A stretch of DNA of 64,000 bases from Acanthacorydalis orientalis (lineage: Eukaryota; Arthropoda; Insecta; Megaloptera; Corydalidae), in the NCBI GenBank assembly GCA_034766995.1, contig CM068319.1, forward strand, positions 24,788,459 to 24,852,458. Direction: 5' to 3'. Positions 26,946 through 41,030 of this stretch are shown piece after piece. The translations under genes were made by a program, and so were the position numbers. Numbering within the stretch: position 1 is the first letter of the stretch; each line of letters opens with the position of its first letter. Below the pieces are notes generated by a model. The model was not told the DNA's origin. It did not search any database and was given only the letters and a program-made list of their open reading frames with translations.

Positions 26946-27729
26946 TAACAAATGACTGGCATAACTGGACATAAGAGTGAAATGGTTTAAACAAAAACTG
27001 GCCTAATTCAACATTCCAGAGTTACAGTTTACTGCCTCTTTAGGCGATCTGCACTCAATAACTGGCCTGTTAACAATATAACGTATTACACCAAATCTGT
27101 GATTGTTGAAATTTTTATAGATTTCGAATGAGAAAATTTCTGCCAGTCATTATAATTATGCCACTGAAACATATTTTTTAAAAACGTATTAAAACTTTAA
27201 TACTTATTTTTAGAACAATTGTATATAGTTATTATTTCCTGTAGTTAGAAAGTTTGATATGTCTAGTCATAAACGAAAATTTATGAATAATAATTATATA
27301 AATACAGGATGTAATAATGAATTTTATAAGTTCAGAGAAAATATTTCCAAAAGAGAAAATATTAAATTAATAACATCTTTTGTACTGATGTCAAAAGTAT
27401 AAAAAAGCCATTTTTATATCAATATTGTTATAGTAGAATTATTATCATCTTTTAATATTCATATATATATATAAAACTGATACAACATCCTAGAGCATAA
27501 ATGTAACTGTGTATAATCTTTCCAGTTATATAAAAAAGTAGGAAAGTTTATACTGTCTTTATTTATTAAAATTTTGATGCTGATTTATATTTTCTATAAT
27601 AAAATTGAAATAAGACAGGAAAAATACAGAAAATAAAAAAACGTAATCAATAAACAAATATGTATTGTAAATCAGGATAAAATATAGATAAAGATAAAAA
27701 GAGAACTATCTTAAATTCGAACATGGATA

Positions 27730-27730
<1 letters not shown>

Positions 27731-27790
<60 letters not shown>
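27731..27790. repeat. (TA)n microsatellite
   Basis: About 28 TA units. Confidence 0.97.
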
Positions 27791-27792
<2 letters not shown>

Positions 27793-28036
27793 ATAAATAA
27801 AGAATACTTTCTGCAATTATTCAAAATAATTAACATACAAAACTACTTTACTCACAGATACCCATAGCAATAATATTTATTTATTCAACAATTTTACTCT
27901 ATTAATTGTTTACTTAATACTTTTATATTTTAAATTATCAATAGAACTGTTTTATAAGTAAATAGATGTGAAACAATAGATGGAACAGGTTCTTGTTAAA
28001 GATAAATATATTTAACTAGATTAACTTTTTTATCAG

Positions 28037-28103
28037 TTATTATCAAATATTATCAAATCGATATTATCAAATATTTGATTTCATTATTAATATTTGATAA
28101 TAA
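28037..28103. repeat. Inverted repeat, 15-bp arms
   Basis: TTATTATCAAATATT at 28037-28051 is the exact reverse complement of 28089-28103. ATTATCAAATAT recurs between the arms, so several alternative foldbacks are possible. Confidence 0.8.
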
Positions 28104-28399
28104 TTACTATTTCATGCTTGCGCGTTAATTGAATCTGAATTAACTTCACGTTCTCTCTTTTTAACAGTGAGATAAAATCGTAAAACGATCTAGATATCTT
28201 TGAATAATGTTTGAAAAACGATATTCATGTATCATATGTAAGCAAGATCAGACATTAAAACAGGTAACTGTTAAAACAGTCGAAGATTGTATCAGAACAT
28301 CACAATTTCTGATAGATAGGTATAAACAATTGTTTTAAAAAAATATTATATTTTTAAAAATAATTTTATTACAATAAATGAAAAACTATTTATTCTGAG

Positions 28400-28400
<1 letters not shown>

Positions 28401-28471
<71 letters not shown>
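28401..28471. repeat. (TA)n microsatellite
   Basis: About 35 TA units. Confidence 0.97.
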
Positions 28472-28474
<3 letters not shown>

Positions 28475-28610
28475 TAAAATCGAAGTTTGGAAAAAATAGC
28501 GAACTTACCGTAATGTTCGTTCAAGTTAATTTTTAAAGGTAATATTTATCAGCAATTATATATTTTTATTGAATATAAATAATACTTAGATCAAATATGA
28601 TATGTAAATG

Positions 28611-28611
<1 letters not shown>

Positions 28612-28663
<52 letters not shown>
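28612..28663. repeat. (AT)n microsatellite
   Basis: About 25 AT units with one GT. Confidence 0.97.
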
Positions 28664-29811
28664 ATTGTACAAAGGTGTTTATGAAATTAAATACACATTG
28701 CGTGTCACTAATAATTTGATTAATGTTTAGTTTATTTAAATAATACACTTTACATTGAAGTTTTATTAAATTAATCTCGGAATGTAATGTATTTATGAAG
28801 AATATAAATGAATATAAACAATTTAATACGAATTAAAATAAAAATTTGTCATATTTTTTGTAAATTATAAGTTATTTAGAGCAAAATTCTAATATAAATA
28901 TAATTTATATGCAATAAGTAATATTGATTTAAAATATTCTTCACAAGAATCTGTTCAGTTAAAAGTAATATGTATTACTATTTTTATTTTTTAATATTTA
29001 TTAGTCATCAGTATGATATTTATTAATATGACGTTAAGATTATTTAGAAAAACATATTCAAATAACATGCTTCTCCAGAGTTATATGTACGCAGTTTTAG
29101 TAAACTATGTTGGAAATAAGTTGAAAATTTAAAAATATATTTTATGAACAAATGTTTATCTAGTATTATATTTACAAATTCATAATATTTAAAAAAGTAA
29201 ATAGAAGTTTTATGTGTACGCAAGTATATTCTTTTTTATATAAAAATGTACTTATTTCTATCGAAATCTAGTGTAGAATAGATAATTATCGACCTTTACA
29301 TGTTAGCACTGCAAATTGATAATTTGTTAAATAAAACGATTTAATGTCCAACACACTTATAAGAAGATAAATAGGTGCATAAACGATTCGATTGTTAAAA
29401 TTGTTTCATATAACTATAGAAATTAAAATTTAATATTTGTATAACTTTTATCACGTTAGATATCAATTTTAATAATAATCATAATCCGATGGTTAGCCCC
29501 CTAGACTGATGGCTGTCGGTTTGTGAGTGCCAAATTGCTCCCACATATGTAATATCAAATGAGATTACAATCGTCTCAAACGCTTGAAATAAGGATTTCT
29601 AAAGGGTCCTAAATTAATTATATTCACATTAATAGTTGTTAATGTAAATAGAGTATTCTTAATTTAAATTTTAATGCTCACTGATATATTTTAATATGTC
29701 CAACAATTTTCACTCGAAGTGTCTGTAAAAATAGTATATATCTATAGATGTTCTGTATTTTTGTCAGCAACATGCTGTAGATTATTCAATGTGATGTTAG
29801 AATAAATGTAA

Positions 29812-29844
<33 letters not shown>
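29812..29844. repeat. (TA)n microsatellite
   Basis: About 16 TA units. Confidence 0.95.
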
Positions 29845-29846
<2 letters not shown>

Positions 29847-30411
29847 GTAATTAATAATATATGTATATGTATTATTGTACAATAATAATGTAAATAGTAT
29901 ATTTTTGTGCTCATGTTCAAACGAAATATACAATATGTTAATTGTATGTGAATTTATTAATGTTTTTTCAGTTACTGTTCCTAAGTTTATGGAGCTGTTT
30001 TTGTCTTTATCATGTAAAAATATGACTTATTTATCCTTGTCATTTCTTTATATATTTTATGCTTAAAAAATATGTCATGAATTCTGTTTTTTATTAAATT
30101 GACTTTTTGTTTCTGTTATATTTGGGTGATAATCCATGAAAATATGTATAAAAAGATATTTTTTTTATAAATGGCTAGCTCCCGCGGTTGTTTTTTTTGT
30201 GTGCTGTATAAATAAATCTGTCATTTTTGGCACCATTGTTACTTTATCTATCATTCTGTGTTATTAATTCTATTTTGGTATACTAGTGGGCGTATAGTAA
30301 TATCAAACCATTGAAAATTAATACTGATGATAATTTTGTTGTTATTAATTATAATTAGTTTCAAGTTGTACTTCTATCGAATTGTTGGTGTTGAAAAGTT
30401 ATTCAATTTAA

Positions 30412-31657
<1,246 letters not shown>

Positions 31658-31671
31658 AAGTAATGGCATCA

Positions 31672-31677
31672 AATAAA
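31672..31677 (+). promoter_or_regulatory. CYB561D2-like gene poly(A) signal
   Basis: AATAAA 15 bp after the TGA. Further AATAAA hexamers follow around 31770-31785, so longer 3' ends are possible. Confidence 0.4.
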
Positions 31678-31946
31678 TTATATTGATAATTAGTGCCTTA
31701 TATTTTTGTACTTATTCATATATTTTTGAATGCTGTTTTAAAAAATTATTTTATACATAAAGTAAAGAAAATAAATTAAAATAAATTAAATTGTACACAA
31801 TATTGTATTTTAAAGGTTCTGTATATTTTAACACAGATTATTTCCAGTGATACTACTAAATTATAATTGTGTAATGTTTCATCACTGATTTTGTGACATT
31901 GCCATTCCTTTTTAGTATTTAATATGGGTATTTTTGTATAGAATGA

Positions 31947-31947
<1 letters not shown>

Positions 31948-31987
<40 letters not shown>
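31948..31987. repeat. (AT)n microsatellite
   Basis: About 19 AT units downstream of the CYB561D2-like gene. Confidence 0.97.
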
Positions 31988-31990
<3 letters not shown>

Positions 31991-33074
31991 GAATGTGTAG
32001 TAAATGATATACTGTAGTAAGTTTTGATAACACATTATCTATATATTTACTGTAAATATATATTTGACATTAAATGTAAAATATGAAAAAGAGTACTATA
32101 TTTATTTATATTTTTGTATGAATGTAACACAATTACCTCTGTCATTACCAAACCAGTGTGGAAATATGTTAATAGATTATAGATTATTATTATAGGGTTT
32201 GGAAGAAATAATTTTTACATATTAAATGTGTTTACATTTGCTTATATACATATAATATTATTTTATATGTTAATGAATTCTAAACTGAATAATTAGTTTT
32301 TGTGCCTTCTGGTGATTGGAAATGTTTGTGGAAAAATATATTTGAGTATTTTTTGTTGTCTGAAATATTTTTATATTATTTTTAACAATTTATTGTTTTT
32401 TTTTTAAATGACAAATAAATGATTAATTTATATTAGACTATGAAACAATATATTTTTTTTACTTTAGCCTACTTATAAAAATATTGTTTTGATCGTCAAA
32501 TAGTGGTACCTTCCTATTGTCTCTTAATGTACCTTCCTATTTTATTTATGGTGTAATGGCAAATACAATTTAAGGTAATTTCAGTAAATAACTTTGAAAA
32601 TATATGCTTGTTTGAAATTAAGAAATATAACCAGAAGTTTGCCTTCTATATTTTGACAAAATAATGTATGGAAAAGAAATAGTCACTAAATTTTTAATAT
32701 TAGACGTTTAATTTGTAATTTATTTTTCGTTTATATTACAGAAATTGATCATTCATCAAACATTGAGCTTGTATTATTTTGTAAAGAAAGTATTGTAATG
32801 GACAATTGTATTGTTTATTTGTAAATATATATTATAAAATATTAAGTCTATCAATACTTTTTCACCAATATGTGTATATTATTATTGAATTCTATCAAAA
32901 TTCTAATTAATACAATTTAAAAAGTTCATTTTCCAAAATGTGATACAATGTTATACGTACGGTTTTTTAAAGTAAGCTTGCTTGCCGTTACCAGATGGCA
33001 GCGTATGTACAGATTAGGCTCTTTGTTTGCTCAATTTCTTTAAAGGTTTTGTTCATGATGACCGTTTTGAATTG

Positions 33075-33076
<2 letters not shown>

Positions 33077-33150
<74 letters not shown>

Positions 33151-33170
33151 ACACACATATATAAATACAT

Positions 33171-33253
<83 letters not shown>
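33077..33253. repeat. Double (AT)n array with (AC)n bridge
   Basis: Two AT tracts (33077-33147 and 33184-33253) joined by a short unique piece and ACAC units. Confidence 0.97.
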
Positions 33254-33257
<4 letters not shown>

Positions 33258-33529
33258 TGTATGTATGTATGTACGTATTTATTTCGTAACCTTTTTAAGT
33301 AGTTTTTATACGATTATTATCTGAATTTAAATTATTAGCCACAATATTGAGTAAAGGAGAACAATACTACAAATTACCTTCAAAGTACTGTTAACGATTG
33401 TAATATTTTTAGATGGATAAGCGATTTATTTCGATACAAATTATTTATCTTGACCCATTGATTGCCATTAAAAATATAATGATCATTATTTTAAATAACT
33501 TCTGGCGTTGTAAAAACAGTTTAAAATAG

Positions 33530-33615
33530 ACATGTCAAATATGTGGCTTGCAGGCCGCACGGCAATAACTTCGCTTCTACAATACAATATTTGCAGCCCT
33601 TCACCCTTTTAAATT
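33530..33615 (+). mobile_element. Possible hAT-type DNA transposon end
   Basis: The stretch around GGCTTGCAGGCCGCACGGCA resembles the subterminal GCGGCCCGCAGGCCGCATG signature of animal hAT (Charlie/ZBED-like) elements. TTGCAGCCCTTC follows shortly. No transposase coding is seen, so at most it is a degraded fragment. Confidence 0.35.
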
Positions 33616-34879
33616 TAATAAAAACAAAGAATGAAACGAGGCTGTAATTTTGACAATCTCTTAGTGGCTATTATACGTACAATATGATATTTTTTAATTA
33701 TTCGACTTCATTTTGAAGAAATAATAGAGTAAATGTGTTTATATTTTTATATATAGTAAGTGTAGCTCTTGTTATATATTAAAAACTCTTAATTTATTCC
33801 ATTGTTAAAAATTATTGAATTGTATCATTTTTAGATTACTGCTTATATTTGGTGTCTTTATTAATACGGTAAGGATGTGTTATAGTCAGAGTTACGTATA
33901 AAGTTTCTCAGACACATCTGAGATGACTTATTTTATAAATGTTGGTAGTATGCGGTCCTTACCATAAAGCACAACTGTTCATTTACTTTGATAATGAAAA
34001 TGAGTTGAACACGTCTGCTGTAAAGGTTGTTATAAAAAGGTTCTTATTTCACGATTTTTCAATTTTAAATTACTTTTTTAATGTTTTTTTCACATAGATT
34101 TATGTACTTTTCCGGTCATTCTACATAATATACATACGTATTTGCTTATGTTTTAAGACCTAATGTACACGTTTATTATAGGTCTTAAAATTGATCAAAT
34201 GATTATATTTTCTTATTAGATTACTATTAATCGAAGATGCATGAATAGATCCCAAAGTTGTTTTAATTTTTTATTTCAATTTTTTGGATGAAATAATATT
34301 TTTATGAAATAATGAAAGAAAGCTGCATTGATGGAAGTTGATTTATATTTAATGTATAAAATTATTTTCAGTATACATTTTGTTAGAATCTTTAAAGGGA
34401 TTATAGATATAAAAAATATTAAATTATATATATATATATATATACACATATATACATATATGTGTATAGAGTGAAATGTAAATTAATGCATGCGTTTTTC
34501 ATTCCAAAAACAATATTAATGCAATGTTATTTTCATTCCTTTGCCTTTTTTTATTCAGTACGAGAGAAATGTATTTAGTTAATGTCATTTACATATTCTT
34601 GAACGAATTTCTTGTACTTGCGTAGAGATTAGATTTTCGTGGCTGGTATCGTGGAAAATTTTATATTACAGATTAAAAAGTTAAATTGGATGTTGAGCGT
34701 CTGACCAAATTATTATTCAAAATATCAGTAGTAGCAGAATGTTGTCATCAAATTGAATTTTGTAAATTTATGAAACAAACAGAAATTTATTATATGAACT
34801 GAGATTAGTCGAGTGCGTGTTTAATTGACTTATATTTAATTGTGGATAAGTAGTTTTACAGGATAATATGCTCTTATTA

Positions 34880-34884
<5 letters not shown>

Positions 34885-34948
<64 letters not shown>

Positions 34949-34949
34949 A
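34885..34949. repeat. (TA)n microsatellite
   Basis: About 31 TA units with one extra A. Confidence 0.95.
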
Positions 34950-36166
34950 TACATATATGTAATTTTGTTTGTTTGTTAGTGACAAGTACAGTTGTATTAT
35001 TTTATAAGTGTTTTATTATATAACGATAAAATTATACTTGATTTTTGTTTGAATTATGATTAAATTCTGTAATGTATAGTAAATGATAACGTTTGATGTT
35101 TACGCATCGCTAAACTCAGATAATAACTAATATCTGCGTTTCAGTAATATTGTTAAGGTAGTTATATTTTAATAGAATTCATTTTTAATAGCTTCACTTT
35201 TAAATAGTACTTTGAACTAATACTATTAATTGCGATGGCATATTTTTGTAAAGAAGAAAACTAACCGAAACCAATATAAACATGCTTAACGACAAATACT
35301 TGAATGATGATATTGTTCATATTTCTTGTTATTCATATTTTTTTTATTTTCATCTTTTAAATACTTTGATCTTTGTTTGAATCATAACTGGTAAGTGTTA
35401 TTGATTTTATTTTTAATTTGTCTCTGTTAATTGTCTTAAACAAAATATTATCAGTTATGAAAAATCATCTGTTTATGTTGTTAATAAAAATGTATTTTGA
35501 CTAGATAGGTAATTCAAATATTAATTTAGTTGTTTACGAGTATATTTTAAATTTATGGAGTTCAGATAATGAATTTAAAAAAATCGACACACAACGAAAA
35601 TCATTTTCGAAGCAAACAAAAGCTTAAATTGTTGTTTCGAAATGATATGTGACCTTTTTGTTTAAATTATTTCTTGTAATTAATCTTTCGAATACAATAT
35701 GAAATAATCTTAGTCTTAAATAATTAAAAAAAAACCCAACATGACATTTCCAGACTTCTGTAATGTGTTTTACTATAGAAACTACTTGACTGTTAACATC
35801 CGCCATGATGAAAATATAATTTGACGAGATACGTAGGTGCGTATACTAACAAATTTCGTTTATAAATTAACTGTAATTATTATTAAAGAAATATTACAAA
35901 GAACGATTAATCAAACAAGGCGCCCTTCATTTAAGGACATTAATTAATTACAATGCCCCCTTCCCCGCCAGTAAGCATCATATTAAAACGAGTTTGCGTT
36001 TCGAGTTGCGTCTACCTAAAACGCTTATTGCTTAAGAAAAATTCTGAACATCGTAATTTCAGCTCTTCAGACATTTTTTTTAATGCACAAATAAATCATT
36101 AACGTTCAAATGATAAATTTTTTTAAAGCGGATTTGCACGCATCTTTTTTTAAAAAATATTAACGG

Positions 36167-36169
<3 letters not shown>

Positions 36170-36219
<50 letters not shown>
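36170..36219. repeat. (TA)n microsatellite
   Basis: About 25 TA units. Confidence 0.97.
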
Positions 36220-36221
<2 letters not shown>

Positions 36222-38254
36222 ATCGTATGTATCTCGTAAAATTATACTTTCATTATAGTTGATATTAACATTAGTAAATATGTATGTAAATATTTTAAAA
36301 ATACTGCGAATTTTTAAAAAAATACTTTTGACATTTATAGTATTGTCAAGGGGCTTTTTTTTTAATTAAAATATTTTAACACTTTTATTATCTGGACATT
36401 AACTTTGTTATTTTAGGATTTTTGTCATTCAAGAACACTCACTTTATATATCATGAATAGTATCTAATATCAGTAAAATGAAATAAATCACGTTGTTCAA
36501 AATATTTTATAACAAGTTATTAAAAAAAAAATTAAATGGTGTTTGAACGTCTTTTGAGCATCCAAGCTAATTTGTGAATCCAATATTATCTTACTATTAA
36601 ATTTAAATGGTAGCTAAAAATTTAACAGTGAACGATAAATTTGAAAAATATATATGACGACAATAATCAACAAAGAAAAACTACAGCAGTTATCGAGTCG
36701 CTCTTAGTTGAAACATGTTTACGAAGACTGCTTATTAGATTATAGTCTAATTGATTTGTCGACAACGAAATTGCCGCTCGAGAATCATAAATTCCGAAAC
36801 TACTGTGAATATCTTATATGGCACCAAATTGTCTCGCTTATGTTGTAATTTTATTGGAAGTTGAGTGAAAAAGGTTTAATTATTAATGGTCTCTGCAATT
36901 TAGTTCTGATCTGAATTCAATCAAAATTAAGATGTTTTTGTTTGATTTTCTTAATAGATTTAGAAAATAAAGATAGAATTTAAGATGTAATTAGAAAATA
37001 AAGAACTATTTCGAACTTCTTTCTCTCTCTCTCTATATATATACATACACATGTTTATTAATTATTACATTGATTAATATATATTTTCTATAAATTGTTT
37101 TAATTTGGTTTTCTAATATTTTTGAAATAATATTGCAGTAACGAATAAATATATAAAAAAATTAGTTTAAGCATCAGGCGGAAGTATTTAAATATCGGAA
37201 TTGTTGTTGATAAATTAAAAAAGTCATATTTGCAAAATAAATAGTGATATATGGTATCAGTATTTTATTGGAAAATGTTAGAATATGATAACATATGATA
37301 ACAAGTTTACATTCAAATTAATCATGTAAATAAGTAATATCCTCGTTTTTGCTGTTAAACATTACTGTTTCATTTTAATTTTGTTACTTTTTATAAATAA
37401 ACGATGCAATTATTTTTAATCGGCAGAGATTGAAATGATGAGTTGAGTGAGTGATAAAAGTGATTTTTGTGTAGTTGATAATAAAATGTTTTGTCACTGG
37501 ATGCTCACTAATACAACTGAATAACTATTGTGAGAAAAAAAATACTATTTTGGAATATTTTGTATTATATAAGTAATGTTAAAATTCTAAAAAATATCTA
37601 GGATATGACTTGATATATCTATAATTATTATATTATATGGAACTAGTTCCCTATCTTATAAAATGATAGTTATTCAGCTATAAAATTCAGCTATAAAATT
37701 TAAATAAATAAACAAGTTTTACATTTAAAATAATATTTTTCTTATAAAAAACCTGTATATTTTGAAAATGAATTGAAAAATTAAGTAACATGTCTGTAAT
37801 TCTTCATTTAAATATAAACTTTTAGAACAAATTGTGCACTTTCGCAAAAATTCGTAAAAATACTTTAAAAATAGATTAAAATATCATTAGTGTTCTTCAT
37901 AAATTTTAAACTTAATAAACATTGATTACGTCCCTGCTGAAAATCTTCTGATGATCAGTATCTTTACCACTAGAACAGCTTAAAATTTAATACATTAATC
38001 CCATTATTAAAACAAGTAAACACTGACATATTATATGACATAAAATGCGTCTGCAACTTGTTTACTCAATTTACTCGAACTGAACAGTTTTCCGGTATAA
38101 ACTTTATTATTTAATGGTGTCGTCTCGCACACCATTCGCGTTCATCTAATCTTTTTAATTACTTCAACAAGGGCAAGATATGTAGTAGCTTTCTTGCGAA
38201 TAACTCATTGTTTAAACCTATTTATAAATTTTGATGCAAAACGTACACGGTCTA

Positions 38255-38266
38255 TGTATATATATC

Positions 38267-38322
<56 letters not shown>

Positions 38323-38335
38323 CACATATATATAT

Positions 38336-38372
<37 letters not shown>
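38255..38372. repeat. Compound (TA)n(CA)n array
   Basis: Four TA tracts alternating with CA runs. Confidence 0.97.
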
Positions 38373-38374
<2 letters not shown>

Positions 38375-39196
38375 TAAGATCCATGTGTGCTATAATATTT
38401 TTATTGATTAGAAATGAACTTTTGAATAAAGATTTTTTAAAGTAATAAATGCTTATACGAATTATACGTGTACGGATTATTAAAGATATTTCATAAAAAA
38501 TATTTGTAAATATGATTAAAAAATTTTTTATATTATATTATGTATTTTTTTAAATATTATTATTAACATTGATAACAAAAATGCTTTTCTAGTATCTAGA
38601 TCTGGTAGTAAGGATTTCGATTCGGAATAAAAAGTTTTTAACTTTTATTATTGTAAATTTTCGGTTGAAATCTATCACTTTATGCTTTTAACAAATAAGA
38701 AGTGGTTGTAAGATATAAGCATTCAGTTCATTCAAATATATATATATATATATATATAAATATGTATGTATAGTTCATTATAACTAGATACTTGTTTAGT
38801 AAGAAATTTACTAAATAAAAACAAAATTAATGTTTATGTCTATTTTACTAAAAGAACTATTGGGCACTGATTAAAGTTGCAAGATACTTGATAAATTAAA
38901 TGTAATTTTTGTTCTTTTTCTATTAAAACTTGTATTCTTCCGGAAACAAAATACAAAAATGTTTAAGAATTTATTATTGTAGTATTTTAAACTGTTAGAT
39001 TTCTTAAAGAAACAATCTGGTTTTTATGGTTAAGCACTCTCTTTGTACATATTCTTAAAAGTTGTGCATTTAAGCACTTGTTTCTATAAGAATTTGTTGA
39101 AATTATAGAAAAATCTGAAGTTATAGACCATACTTCATCTATTATCTAGTAGAAGAGAAGAAAATATCAGGAAAAGATTGATGTAAATATATATTA

Positions 39197-39202
<6 letters not shown>

Positions 39203-39262
<60 letters not shown>

Positions 39263-39283
39263 TATTGTTTCAGTATGTTCAGT

Positions 39284-39335
<52 letters not shown>
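39203..39335. repeat. Two (AT)n arrays 30 bp apart
   Basis: AT tracts at 39203-39256 and 39287-39335 flank a short unique segment. Confidence 0.97.
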
Positions 39336-39337
<2 letters not shown>

Positions 39338-40009
39338 CAATTATTGTACAGTTCACAGTTCTGGACTTGTAAATAAAAACTAAACATATTTAAAATTCAA
39401 TATTATTTTTTTTAAAAAATGATTGCAGTACGTGTATTATTCTTATTTTTTTTTAAACATGATAAATGTAAAAATCACATTTTTCTTGAGTGAAAATGTT
39501 ACTTTCGATTTTGTTTTTATTTACATTAGATAGAGATAAAATTTGTACTTTTAGATAGTTCTATTTTTATTCAAATAATGTTAATAAAATAGGATAAAAT
39601 ATTTCATCCAGAATAATAGATTCATTGCAAACCGAGAGAATATTTTTAAAAGAATATTTAATACACCAGAGGTTTTCTATATTTATTGCCTCCCTGTTTA
39701 AAAATATCCTCTTTATCCTTGCACTGTTTGATTGACACAGAATGCTGGTTTAGAAAAAAGATTTTATTTACTTGAACCATATGATGATCTAGAAATAAAT
39801 ATACTATGAAAAACATTATAATAGTGCTTTGTACACCACACCTTCGTAAATGAAAAATACATTAAGGTAAAGTACGTGTCTTCAGAAAATGCATAAATTA
39901 CTTATGTAGCATTTGATCGACGGCTGTTCCGTAGACATACATAGATGGACTGTATAACTATATATTGGAATTAAAATCAACCATATTAAATTGGATCGAT
40001 CTGTGCTTT

Positions 40010-40125
40010 TAATGTTGCGCATGCGTTGTCGAAGCCGACGCCGGCGCTTTTGACTCGACGATCGCTTTTATCACACCACCCTATTCCGTCTCTCTCATGT
40101 TGGCGTAGAGGCAAGAATTTCTTAC
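40010..40125. promoter_or_regulatory. CpG-rich promoter-like island with NRF-1/ewg-type palindrome
   Basis: A compact CpG-rich block inside AT-rich DNA carries TTGCGCATGCGTTG (core GCGCATGCG at 40017-40025), the recognition palindrome of NRF-1 and its insect homologue erect wing. Such motifs sit in promoters of housekeeping genes. The next coding exon on the + strand (B4GAT1-like, 42875) is 2.8 kb downstream, so this could be its promoter with a noncoding first exon. A minus-strand or noncoding transcript is also possible. Confidence 0.5.
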
Positions 40126-40464
40126 ATTAAAAAACTATAACGATCTGTGTTATGTGTCAAAATCGGTTATTTATTTTCTTTCACAATCTATCGAATCTAT
40201 TTTAAGTGTATGTGTTTTAAATATATTTCACTAATATATGCGTGTACAATATGATTATGTAAACAATATTTGTGTTACCTGTGTGCGTTAAGCAAATGTG
40301 ATTATGATTTTATTTTTCTTTTGTTTTCATTTATATTAGTTCCTTGAAACAACTAATATTAAGAAATTTATTTTGAAAAGAGTGTAGAAAAAATTGGGCT
40401 CGAATGACACAAATATTGCCCACTTTTAACATACAAATGGTCTCTTTCTTACAAACATATACTC

Positions 40465-40513
40465 ACACACACATATATATGTATGTATATATATATATAT
40501 ATATATATACACA
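40465..40513. repeat. Compound (AC)n(AT)n microsatellite
   Basis: ACACAC, ATATGTATGT and then AT units. Confidence 0.95.
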
Positions 40514-40962
40514 ACAAATGATTTGAAAAGAAACACAATAATTACATATTTTAGATATAATATTATTTTTAATCATTAAAAATAATATATAAATTCAATA
40601 GTATATTATTTGCAATAAACATTTAACTAGTAAGGATTTATTAAGAAATAAATATCTTATTTTCAATTCAATACGATATTGCTTTGGATACTATGGTTTT
40701 ATAAAAACAGAAAATAAATTAAAGACAAATGAATTTTAAATTTTATTTAAATGCCAGTTATAAAATATTAACTTAATCTTAAATTTAGAATTATTTTTTA
40801 TATGGGAAAATATCTTTCAATTTTATGTTTGTAGTAATAAAATTAAAAAGAATTTCATGGAAAAAGTACGGTTTTCATAGATAAAATGTTCATAAAATTA
40901 TTGTTAGATTTATAAATCATTGAAAACAAACAGGTGATATATAAACAGAATATTTATAAAAG

Positions 40963-40963
<1 letters not shown>

Positions 40964-41004
<41 letters not shown>

Positions 41005-41030
41005 CATATATATATATATATATACATATG
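40964..41030. repeat. (AT)n array with CATA interruptions
   Basis: Two AT tracts separated by CATACATA. Confidence 0.97.

Larger units (their letters stand above)
25991..30170. other. Intergenic AT-rich DNA
   Basis: No gene is recognised. It includes a 177-bp (AT)n-rich array at 26769-26945, further arrays near 27.7, 28.4, 28.6 and 29.8 kb, a 15-bp inverted repeat at 28037-28103 and a small GC-richer patch near 29489-29555 that matches nothing I know. Confidence 0.6.
31690..40000. other. Long intergenic AT-rich region
   Basis: No gene is recognised in about 8 kb. It holds many (AT)n arrays, a possible hAT fragment at 33530-33615 and modest GC-richer blocks at 35915-36030, 36660-36800 and 38110-38200. 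These blocks lack coding signature and could be conserved noncoding elements. Confidence 0.55.

Noticed and set aside
26703..26994. Several overlapping open frames on both strands encoding IYIYIY strings
   Set aside because: They are translations of (AT)n arrays, as are similar frames near 2.0, 8.5, 13.0, 13.3, 15.3, 28.6, 30.9, 33.1, 38.3, 39.2 and 46.7 kb.
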